Shown in pieces: positions 34,849 to 42,352 of a DNA stretch of 64,000 nt (positions are counted from its first letter, which is position 1; each line of letters starts with the position of its first letter). The DNA lies in the NCBI GenBank assembly GCA_021208685.1, contig JAJOJJ010000016.1:62001-126000 (forward strand), in the 5' to 3' direction. The notes beneath the pieces were generated by a model. It did not search any database. It was not told the origin of the DNA and saw only the letters and a list, made by a program, of their open reading frames with translations. The DNA comes from Saccharospirillaceae bacterium. Its GTDB lineage: Bacteria > Pseudomonadota > Gammaproteobacteria > Pseudomonadales > Oceanobacteraceae. A program made the translations under genes and the position numbers.

Positions 34849-36060
34849 ATGACACAAACACAACAACTGGGCCCGTTAACCCGTTTACTGATGAACGATG
34901 CCGCCGGTCGTAAAGTACTGCTGGTACTGGTGCTGATGGCCATCTTTATTCCGCTCAGCAATCTGTTATTGCCGGAAGGATCGTTCTTCCATGTATCCAC
35001 CTACACCATGACATTACTGGGCAAATATCTGTGTTATGCCCTGTTAGCCATTGCGGTGGATTTAATCTGGGGCTACTGCGGTATTTTAAGCTTGGGCCAC
35101 GGTGCATTTTTTGCGCTGGGTGGTTATGCCATGGGCATGTATCTGATGCGGCAGATTGGTGACCGTGGTGTTTATGGTAACCCTGAATTGCCGGATTTTA
35201 TGGTGTTCCTGAACTGGACGGAGCTGCCCTGGTACTGGCTCGGATTTGATCAGTTCTGGTTTGCGATGCTCATGGTGCTGCTGGCTCCCGGAATACTTGC
35301 TTTTGTGTTCGGGGCACTGGCGTTCCGCTCACGCGTAACCGGTGTGTATTTATCGATTATTACTCAGGCACTGACCTATGCACTGTTGCTGGCCTTCTTC
35401 CGCAACGATATGGGCTTTGGCGGCAATAATGGTTTAACCGATTTTAAAGACATTCTCGGTTACAGCCTGCAATCCGATAACACCCGTGCGGTGCTGTTTG
35501 TGGCATCGGCGCTGGCGTTAATACTGGGCTATTTACTCAGTCGTTTTATTGTGACTTCAAAATTGGGCCGGGTTCTGGTTGCGATCCGTGATTCAGAATC
35601 CCGTGCCCGTTTTCTGGGCTACCGGGTTGAGCATTACAAACTGTTCGTGTTTGTGGTGTCGTCGATGCTGGCCGGTGTGGCCGGTGCCTTATACGTGCCT
35701 CAGGTGGGGATTATTAATCCGGGTGAATTTGCACCGATTAATTCCATTGAAATCATTATCTGGGTCGCCGTTGGTGGTCGCGGCACGCTGTTTGGTGCGA
35801 TCATCGGTGCGATGCTGGTGAACTATGCCAAAACCTACTTTACCGGTGCCTTTGCTGAACTCTGGCTGTTTATGCTGGGTGGCTTATTTGTGCTGACCAC
35901 ATTGTATCTGCCTAAAGGGGTGGTGGGCTTGTGGGCGCAGCTGAAAGAAAAGTACCTGCTGAAAAAACAGAAAGCGTTGCTGGTGTCGCCGCAGGATCAA
36001 TCCTCTGTAGCGACTGAAGGTGTGACCGGTTCAGAACCATCCGCAGGAGAAAAAGCATGA
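34849..36060 (+). CDS. urtC: Urea/short-amide ABC transporter, permease UrtC
   Basis: 403 residues, about nine membrane helices, LivM-type permease. Typical UrtC segments: LIWGYCGILSLGHGAFFALGGYAMGMY and the cytoplasmic coupling loop VAIRDSESRARFLGYRVEHYK. Forms the inner-membrane channel with UrtB. Stop overlaps the urtD start (ATGA). The UrtB partner is frameshifted, so the complex may not assemble unless the frameshift is an artefact. Confidence 0.94.
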   Translation: MTQTQQLGPLTRLLMNDAAGRKVLLVLVLMAIFIPLSNLLLPEGSFFHVSTYTMTLLGKYLCYALLAIAVDLIWGYCGILSLGHGAFFALGGYAMGMYLMRQIGDRGVYGNPELPDFMVFLNWTELPWYWLGFDQFWFAMLMVLLAPGILAFVFGALAFRSRVTGVYLSIITQALTYALLLAFFRNDMGFGGNNGLTDFKDILGYSLQSDNTRAVLFVASALALILGYLLSRFIVTSKLGRVLVAIRDSESRARFLGYRVEHYKLFVFVVSSMLAGVAGALYVPQVGIINPGEFAPINSIEIIIWVAVGGRGTLFGAIIGAMLVNYAKTYFTGAFAELWLFMLGGLFVLTTLYLPKGVVGLWAQLKEKYLLKKQKALLVSPQDQSSVATEGVTGSEPSAGEKA

Positions 36061-36836
36061 GTCTGCAAACACCAAAACATATTGATAATCCATCAGTGCT
36101 TTATATGGATGGTGTCAGTGTCAGCTTTGATGGTTTTAAAGCGCTGAATTCATTATCCATGGTGATCGCTCCGGGAGAAATGCGCGCCATTATCGGACCT
36201 AACGGTGCAGGTAAAACCACCATGATGGATGTGATTACCGGTAAAACCCGTCCGGACTCCGGCACCATTATGTTTACCGATAACCATAAAACAGAACACG
36301 ATCTTACCCGCTTCGACGAAGCGGATGTCGCCAATCTTGGCGTTGGCCGTAAATTCCAGAAACCGAGTGTGATTGAAAGCCTGACGGTGTTTGAGAATCT
36401 GGAAATGTCGCTGAAAGGCGGACGGGGTATCTGGCAGGCATTAATGCATAAGCTCACAGCCGAAAAGGCACAGAAGCTGGATGAGATTATGGAGATGATT
36501 GATCTCACGGATAAACGTGAAGAACTCGCCGGTAATTTATCCCATGGTCAGAAGCAATGGCTGGAAATCGGCATGCTGCTCGGACAAGAGCCGCAACTAT
36601 TGCTGATTGATGAACCGGCAGCCGGTATGACCGATGAAGAAACCATGAAGACCGCCGAACTGTTTAAGCGCCTGGCGCAGAAACATTCATTAATGGTGGT
36701 TGAGCACGATATGGATTTTATCGAAGCGCTGGACTGCAAAGTCACTGTGCTGCACGAAGGGCATGTGCTGGCGGAAGGTTCACTGGCCACCGTAAAAGCC
36801 AATCCGCAGGTGATCGAAGTATATTTGGGCCGCTGA
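36057..36836 (+). CDS. urtD: Urea/short-amide ABC transporter, ATPase UrtD
   Basis: 259 residues, LivG-type ATPase. Walker A GPNGAGKTTMMD, signature NLSHGQKQWLEIGMLL, Walker B LLLIDEPAAGMTDEE and switch His in VVEHDMDF are intact. Powers urea or amide import with UrtE. Overlaps urtC by four bases and is followed by urtE after 20 bases. Confidence 0.95.
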   Translation: MSLQTPKHIDNPSVLYMDGVSVSFDGFKALNSLSMVIAPGEMRAIIGPNGAGKTTMMDVITGKTRPDSGTIMFTDNHKTEHDLTRFDEADVANLGVGRKFQKPSVIESLTVFENLEMSLKGGRGIWQALMHKLTAEKAQKLDEIMEMIDLTDKREELAGNLSHGQKQWLEIGMLLGQEPQLLLIDEPAAGMTDEETMKTAELFKRLAQKHSLMVVEHDMDFIEALDCKVTVLHEGHVLAEGSLATVKANPQVIEVYLGR

Positions 36837-36856
36837 CCGGCGGTGAGGACGATAGA

Positions 36857-37555
36857 ATGTTAAACGTAAATCAACTGGACGTTTCTTATGGTGCCAGCCA
36901 GGCACTGTATAACGTCAGCATGAATGCCGGGGTTGGCAAAGTTACTTGCGTATTGGGGCGTAACGGCGTCGGCAAAACCACATTAATGAAAGCCTTATCC
37001 GGGCATCTGTCTGCCGGTAACGGGGACATTCAGTGGCAGGGAAAATCGCTGAATGGCATCGCGCCCTTCGATCGTGCGCGTCAGGGCATTGCCTATGTGC
37101 CACAGGGGCGTGATATTTTTGCCCAGCTGACAGTGGAAGAGAATCTGCAGACCGCATTCTCCGCTTTGCCGAAAAGTCAGCGCCGTATTGACCCGGAAAT
37201 TTATTCATTATTTCCGGTACTGCAGCAAATGCTCAAGCGTCGTGGTGGCGATTTATCCGGTGGGCAACAACAGCAACTGGCGATTGCCCGGGCATTATTG
37301 CTTAAACCTAAACTGCTGATTCTGGATGAACCGACGGAAGGCATTCAGCCGTCGATTATCAAAGACATTGGCAGTGTGATAAAGCTGCTGCGTGACCGTG
37401 GTGAAATGGCTATTGTGCTGGTGGAGCAATATCTCGACTTTGCCGCCGAACTCGCGGATGACTTTATTATCCTCGAACGGGGGCGGGTGGTGGCCGCCGG
37501 AGCAGGCAGCGAACTGGCCAGCTCGCAACAGGCAAAAGAGTTGCTGGCGATTTAG
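36857..37555 (+). CDS. urtE: Urea/short-amide ABC transporter, ATPase UrtE
   Basis: 232 residues, LivF-type ATPase. Walker A GRNGVGKTTLMK, signature DLSGGQQQQLAIARALL, Walker B LLILDEPTEGIQPS and switch LVEQYLDFA are intact; GIAYVPQGRDIFAQLTVEENL is the usual Q-loop region. Last gene of the urt operon, closed by a strong terminator about 25 bases later. Confidence 0.95.
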   Translation: MLNVNQLDVSYGASQALYNVSMNAGVGKVTCVLGRNGVGKTTLMKALSGHLSAGNGDIQWQGKSLNGIAPFDRARQGIAYVPQGRDIFAQLTVEENLQTAFSALPKSQRRIDPEIYSLFPVLQQMLKRRGGDLSGGQQQQLAIARALLLKPKLLILDEPTEGIQPSIIKDIGSVIKLLRDRGEMAIVLVEQYLDFAAELADDFIILERGRVVAAGAGSELASSQQAKELLAI

Positions 37556-37581
37556 TGGCAAGTCACCGAGTGCGCTTTAAC

Positions 37582-37611
37582 AGAAAAGCCGGAGCATGCT
37601 CCGGCTTTTCT
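37582..37611. terminator. Bidirectional terminator between urtE and ubiK
   Basis: Perfect palindrome AGAAAAGCCGGAGC / GCTCCGGCTTTTCT around AT, with T-runs on both strands. It ends the plus-strand urt operon and the convergent minus-strand ubiK gene. Confidence 0.92.
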
Positions 37612-37626
37612 TTCTCCGGTCAGATT

Positions 37627-37896
37627 TTACTGTTGTTGTTGCTGCTGTTGCCGCTGTTGTTGCTGCTGTTGTTCAAGCTGGCTGAGTTTGCCCTCCAGCT
37701 CGGCGAGTTTGGCCTGAGTACGGCGCAGTGCTTCGGCCTGAACTTCAAATTCTTCACGGCTGATCAGGTTGGTACTGCTCAACAGGCTCTGTAATTGGCT
37801 CTGCAGCATCAGGCGTACATCGGCAGACAGACCTGCCAGCGGACTTTGCTGAAGTAATTGCTCGATACGGTTACGGATGTGTTCGCTGTTCATCAT
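37627..37896 (-). CDS. ubiK: Ubiquinone biosynthesis accessory factor (BMFP family)
   Basis: 89 residues. Conserved BMFP start (MNSEHIRNRIEQLLQQ) then an amphipathic helix and a trimerising coiled coil (EEFEVQAEALRRTQAKLAELEGKL), ending in a glutamine-rich tail (QQQQQQRQQQQQQQ) encoded by CAG/CAA repeats that could vary in length. In E. coli UbiK supports ubiquinone synthesis in the Ubi complex. Its position next to glnK-amtB is the same as in Pseudomonas. Confidence 0.9.
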   Translation of the reverse strand: MMNSEHIRNRIEQLLQQSPLAGLSADVRLMLQSQLQSLLSSTNLISREEFEVQAEALRRTQAKLAELEGKLSQLEQQQQQQRQQQQQQQ

Positions 37897-38069
37897 AGGG
37901 CTTCCTTATACACAGGCAGCAGTTTATCACGCCGTACAAGCAGTCCCCAGTATCGTGCCTCGCGTCAGGGCACTGCATTCTTTCTGCTTATGTCAATCCG
38001 GGCCTTTGCCCCGTTTTATTTCTTTGTGCGGCTTTACGCATCAAATTAGTGCCTATGCTTACCTGTGAG

Positions 38070-38103
38070 TGCACCAAAAAGGGCTGAAAACCAGCCCGGT
38101 GCA
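38070..38103 (+). promoter_or_regulatory. Paired NtrC-like boxes upstream of the porin-glnK-amtB operon
   Basis: Outer half-sites TGCACC (38070-38075) and GGTGCA (38098-38103) are perfect NtrC halves. They bound a GGGCTG / CAGCCC inverted repeat (38081-38097). Each outer half with the adjacent sequence can be read as a 17-base NtrC dyad. The element is about 80 bases before the -24 box. Confidence 0.6.
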
Positions 38104-38179
38104 CCGCCTTTGAACCGCTACGAGGGTGTTTTTATTAAAGGTTGTCGCTAACTCCCTGAAAAACCGCATTTTTTAAAAG

Positions 38180-38195
38180 TTGGCACAGCCGCTGC
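38180..38195 (+). promoter_or_regulatory. Sigma-54 promoter for the porin-glnK-amtB operon
   Basis: TTGGCACAGCCGCTGC: consensus TTGGCAC and GC spaced ten bases after GG. Start expected near 38207, about 80 bases before the porin ATG. This is the usual control of glnK-amtB by nitrogen limitation. Confidence 0.8.
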
Positions 38196-38289
38196 TATAA
38201 GACATGTACAAGGCAAGTACAGAAAGAAAACGGTGCGCTCACCGGTTTACTTAATAAAAGTTTTGAATAACTGATGAAGGAAAAGAACC

Positions 38290-38982
38290 ATGAAAAAACT
38301 GTCTCAAGCAATCGCTCTGGCTGGTGTTATGACTGCAGGTCTGGCCGCTGTTTCTACTGCGCAGGCTGAAGTTGAAGTTTCTGCATCGGCAACTGTTGCC
38401 AGCATGTACCTGTGGCGCGGTCAGGATCTGGGAAATGGCGCTGCTGCTGTTTCCGGTGATCTGACGGTTAGCGCTTCCGGTGCCTATGCAGGCGTATGGA
38501 CTTCAAGCGGTGACAGCTCTTGGGGTAACGAGTATGACCTGTATCTGGGTTATGGCGCTGAAATGGGTGACTTCAGCTATGACGTAAGCCTGTGGACTTA
38601 TGTATATCCAAAGGGTAATGGCACAGCTGGTAATCCAGATGACCGCGGCAATACCTTTGATTATGCCGATGCGATCATTTCTTTAGGCTATTCCGGTGCG
38701 TCTTTCACCTACTACAACCCAATTGGTGCTGAGAGTGACGATAACTCCAGCTATTTCACTCTGGGCTATGGGTTTGATGCTTACTCTTTCACTTTGGGTA
38801 AGGCAGATGATGGTGATGACACTGATTATACCCACCTGGATGTAGGTTATGCCTATAACGACAATCTGGCGTTCACTCTGTCCAAAGTAATTGATCAGAG
38901 TGCTGATCTGGACAAAGGCGAAGCCGGTGTTGATGAAGATCTGAAAGTGGTTGTTTCTTACAGCCTGCCTATCTCCATGTAA
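38290..38982 (+). CDS. TorF-family putative outer-membrane porin
   Basis: 230 residues. Signal peptide (LAGVMTAGLAAVSTAQA), then a small beta-barrel with the family start EVEVSASATVASMYLWRGQDLGNG and regular alternating strands ending in LKVVVSYSLPISM. The family (Gcw_chp/TorF) is poorly characterised. Its place as first gene of a sigma-54-controlled operon with glnK and amtB suggests an outer-membrane channel for a nitrogen compound, possibly ammonium, urea or amines; this is an inference. Confidence 0.85.
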   Translation: MKKLSQAIALAGVMTAGLAAVSTAQAEVEVSASATVASMYLWRGQDLGNGAAAVSGDLTVSASGAYAGVWTSSGDSSWGNEYDLYLGYGAEMGDFSYDVSLWTYVYPKGNGTAGNPDDRGNTFDYADAIISLGYSGASFTYYNPIGAESDDNSSYFTLGYGFDAYSFTLGKADDGDDTDYTHLDVGYAYNDNLAFTLSKVIDQSADLDKGEAGVDEDLKVVVSYSLPISM

Positions 38983-38991
38983 AAAGCATAC

Positions 38992-39019
38992 AATGGCCCG
39001 TGCCCCCGCATGGGCCATT
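38992..39019 (+). repeat. Intercistronic hairpin between porin and glnK
   Basis: AATGGCCC / GGGCCATT, 8-bp stem with a 12-base loop, without a T-run. Likely a partial attenuator or mRNA-stabilising stem that raises porin over PII/AmtB expression. Confidence 0.65.
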
Positions 39020-39039
39020 AATAACACTTAAACTCGTAG

Positions 39040-39399
<360 letters not shown>

Positions 39400-39444
39400 T
39401 CCTTCCTCATTCAATGAATCAGAGCCTTATGCGGGGGGCTTAGA

Positions 39445-40713
39445 ATGGAAAATAATATTTTCGAACTTCAATACGCGCTGGATACCTTTTACTTCCTGGT
39501 ATGCGGTGCGCTGGTAATGTGGATGGCGGCAGGTTTCGCCATGCTGGAAGCGGGTCTGGTCCGCTCTAAAAACACCACTGAAATTCTGACCAAAAACGTT
39601 GCACTGTTTGCCATCGCCTGCACCATGTATCTGGTGTGTGGTTATCAGATTATGTATGGCGGCGGTTACTTCCTGTCGGGTATCACTGACGTGGATTCTG
39701 CTGCTGTTCTGGCGGACTTCGCTGCCCGTGAAGATGGTTTCCAGGGTGGTTCTATCTACTCCGGCGCATCTGACTTCTTCTTCCAGGTTGTGTTCGTAGC
39801 GACGGCAATGTCCATCGTATCCGGTGCTGTTGCTGAGCGTATGAAACTGTGGGCTTTCCTGGCATTCGCTGTTGTTATGACGGCTGTGATCTACCCACTG
39901 GAAGGTGCATGGACATGGGGCGGTGCTTCTGTTTTCGGTATGTACAGCCTGGGTGATGACTTTGGTTTCAAAGACTTCGCGGGTTCTGGCATCGTGCACA
40001 TGGCGGGTGCTGCTGCTGCACTGGCGGGTGTGATTCTGCTGGGTGCCCGTAAAGGTAAATACGGCGCTAATGGTGAAATCCGCGCGATTCCTGGTGCTAA
40101 CCTGCCTCTGGCGACTCTGGGTACCTTCATCCTGTGGATGGGTTGGTTCGGTTTCAACGGTGGTTCTGTACTGAAACTGGGTGATATCGGTAATGCTCAT
40201 GCCGTTGCTGTGGTGTTCATGAACACCAACGCCGCTGCGGCCGGTGGTCTGATCGGTGCTCTGGTTCTGGCTTACATCCTGTTCCGCAAAGCGGATCTGA
40301 CTATGGCTCTGAACGGTGCGCTGGCTGGTCTGGTTGCTATCACTGCAAGCCCTGATACCCCAACACCTTTTGTTGCGACCATCATTGGTCTGGTGGGTGG
40401 CCTGATCGTTGTTCTGTCTATCCTCACTCTGGATAAAGTGAAGATCGACGATCCGGTTGGTGCAATCTCTGTACACGGTGTGGTTGGTCTGTACGGTCTG
40501 CTGGTGGTACCGGTAACTGCCGATGGCACTACCTTCGGTGGCCAGCTGATGGGCGCAGCCACGATCTTTGTCTGGGTATTCGCTGCTTCGTTCGTAACCT
40601 GGATGGTGCTGAAAGTCATCATGGGTCTGCGTGTGACTGAAGAAGAAGAGTACGAAGGCGTGGATCTGTCTGAGTGCGGTATGGAAGCCTACCCTGAGTT
40701 CACCAATAAATAA
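39445..40713 (+). CDS. amtB: Ammonium transporter
   Basis: 422 residues, eleven membrane helices. Amt landmarks include MLEAGLVRSKNTTEIL, DFAGSGIVHMAGAAAAL with the first pore His, GTFILWMGWFGFNGGS, and DPVGAISVHGVVGLYGLLV with the second pore His. The C-terminal tail (VTEEEEYEGVDLSECGMEAYPEF) is the GlnK-binding helix. There is no cleaved signal of the E. coli type visible. Imports ammonium under limitation; gated by GlnK. Confidence 0.96.
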   Translation: MENNIFELQYALDTFYFLVCGALVMWMAAGFAMLEAGLVRSKNTTEILTKNVALFAIACTMYLVCGYQIMYGGGYFLSGITDVDSAAVLADFAAREDGFQGGSIYSGASDFFFQVVFVATAMSIVSGAVAERMKLWAFLAFAVVMTAVIYPLEGAWTWGGASVFGMYSLGDDFGFKDFAGSGIVHMAGAAAALAGVILLGARKGKYGANGEIRAIPGANLPLATLGTFILWMGWFGFNGGSVLKLGDIGNAHAVAVVFMNTNAAAAGGLIGALVLAYILFRKADLTMALNGALAGLVAITASPDTPTPFVATIIGLVGGLIVVLSILTLDKVKIDDPVGAISVHGVVGLYGLLVVPVTADGTTFGGQLMGAATIFVWVFAASFVTWMVLKVIMGLRVTEEEEYEGVDLSECGMEAYPEFTNK

Positions 40714-40741
40714 TTGGGTAATACTCAGCGAACGCTGAAAC

Positions 40742-40776
40742 AAAAAAGCCGGTCAGGAAACTGACCGGCTTTTTTT
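40742..40776 (+). terminator. Terminator after amtB
   Basis: AAAAAAGCCGGTCAG / CTGACCGGCTTTTTTT with a GAAA loop: strong stem and T-run about 30 bases after the amtB stop. Confidence 0.95.
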
Positions 40777-40850
40777 ATTCTGCCGCATTGCTTAAGGCAT
40801 AAACGCCACAGCAGGCAAGCGTCTGCCCGACAGTGGCGCTTTCAGGGCTT

Positions 40851-41030
40851 TTATTCGGCGTAGATATCTTCCAGATCGCGCTCCAGGCGCTTACGTTCCA
40901 GGTGGGCTTCAATGGCGCGGCGTGCCATCAGTTTTTTCGACATCTGGGAGTCTTTGTTAACAACGACTTTGCCTTCCTGATCAAAGGAGACAACTTCTTC
41001 GTGGGCTTCGAATTTCATTGCTGCTTCCAT
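40851..41030 (-). CDS. Small PA3496-like putative envelope integrity protein
   Basis: 59 residues: starts MEAAMKFEAHEEVV, then SFDQEGKVVVNKD, then a highly charged helix (KKLMARRAIEAHLERKRLERD, abridged) ending DIYAE. It resembles the PA3496 family of small gammaproteobacterial proteins linked to envelope integrity. GGAAAG precedes the ATG by a short gap. No signal peptide or membrane segment. The codon structure is intact over its whole length and matches known relatives in size. Monocistronic; convergent with amtB. Confidence 0.8.
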   Translation of the reverse strand: MEAAMKFEAHEEVVSFDQEGKVVVNKDSQMSKKLMARRAIEAHLERKRLERDLEDIYAE

Positions 41031-41311
41031 TATCTTTCCCTCTGGTTGATCACAGTAAATTCTGCTGTGATTTTTCTTTTTATTGGTTGCAAAAGAATGA
41101 CAGTAATCGTTAGTCAGGCCAAATTCTGTTCAATGCCGGTCAGATGCTTAAAACCCGGGGAAGGTGCCTCCGAGGCCAAAGAAACCGTGGGGTTGTTGTT
41201 GCAGAGGGAGGGGTGATCGGTAGCGGATGCGCCGATTACTGAGCAAAAAGACATCGGCAATTTTTGAAGGTGTCGCAAACAGTCTGGTTATATTTGATTA
41301 AGTCTGACCGT

Positions 41312-42166
41312 TCAGTCAGCTTCCAGCCGCAGGGATTTAATACTGCGTTTGATGGCATTCAGGTGCGCGGCAAACTCAGGCCCGCGTCGCTGGGTCACGG
41401 CAACCGCCAGCATGTCGATGACCATCAGGTGAGCAATGCGTGAGGTCATCGGGGTGAATTGCTCGGTGTCTTCTTCGATATTGATATTGATCGGCAGATC
41501 GGCGGCTGCACTGAGAGCCGTGTTGGCCGGAGCAAGACTGACGACTTTCGCTCCATGCTGCTGCGCCAGTTGTACGGAATGCAGCAGATCTTTGGTACGC
41601 CCGCTCTGCGAGATGGCGACCACTACGTCCTGCTCGCTCAGAGTGACGGCAGACATCGCCTGCATATGTGGGTCGCTGTAGGCCGCTGTAGCGACCTGCA
41701 GACGGAAGAACTTATGCTGGGCATCAATCGCCACAGCGCCTGAAGCGCCAAAACCGTAAAACTCTACCCGCCGGGCATTGCTGATGGCATTGGCTGCCGC
41801 TCCGATCTGTGCACTCTTCAGCTGGGTTTTAACCTGATGCAGGCGCTGAATGGTGGTATCGGCAATCTTGTCGCAAATGTCTTCGATGCTGTCATCTTCG
41901 ACAATGGCGAACTGGCCAATATTATTGGCGATGGCCATTTCCTGTGCGATGCGGACTTTGAACTCCTGAAAACCGTTACAGCCAATGCCACGGCAGAAGC
42001 GCACGATGGTCGGTTCACTGACCTGCGCTTCCTGCGCGAGATCGACGATGCGCATATGCATCACCTGTTGCGGGGCACGCAGCACGTACTCGGCAACCTT
42101 AACCTCAGACTTGCGCAGGCTGGGAATGGCGGCGGCGATTTCGGCCAGAATCGGGCTGTTTCTCAC
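41312..42166 (-). CDS. hexR: HexR-type (RpiR family) regulator of central carbon metabolism
   Basis: 284 residues. N-terminal helix-turn-helix (LRKSEVKVAEYVLRAP, DLAQEAQVSEPTIVRFCRGIG) and C-terminal SIS sugar-phosphate domain (VEFYGFGASGAVAIDAQHKF, DVVVAISQSGRTKDLLHSV). HexR represses Entner-Doudoroff and glycolysis genes and is released by KDPG. Here it stands alone, divergent from uvrD, with no zwf/edd genes beside it, so targets must be elsewhere. I could not find a clear HexR palindrome in the intergenic region. Confidence 0.88.
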   Translation of the reverse strand: MRNSPILAEIAAAIPSLRKSEVKVAEYVLRAPQQVMHMRIVDLAQEAQVSEPTIVRFCRGIGCNGFQEFKVRIAQEMAIANNIGQFAIVEDDSIEDICDKIADTTIQRLHQVKTQLKSAQIGAAANAISNARRVEFYGFGASGAVAIDAQHKFFRLQVATAAYSDPHMQAMSAVTLSEQDVVVAISQSGRTKDLLHSVQLAQQHGAKVVSLAPANTALSAAADLPININIEEDTEQFTPMTSRIAHLMVIDMLAVAVTQRRGPEFAAHLNAIKRSIKSLRLEAD

Positions 42167-42352
42167 AACAGGATTTCCTGGTGTCGGCTGGTAAGTGGGG
42201 AATTATAAAGGGCTTTTTGTACAGAAGCCTATGGAATACTGGCCGCCAGCCGAATCTGGCCGCCGCCGTAGCGTCCTGTCCGGTGTAAAGGCAGCGGGGT
42301 ACTGTATAAAACAGCAGCATTTTTACCCCGGCATCTGATAGACTCGCACGCC

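Noticed and set aside
37627-37680. CAG/CAA microsatellite as a non-coding repeat
   Set aside because: It is in frame and encodes the glutamine-rich tail of UbiK.
39427-40743. 438-codon open frame on the minus strand opposite amtB
   Set aside because: Exact antisense of the well-supported amtB gene; His/Gln/Thr-rich composition typical of shadow frames and no ribosome site.
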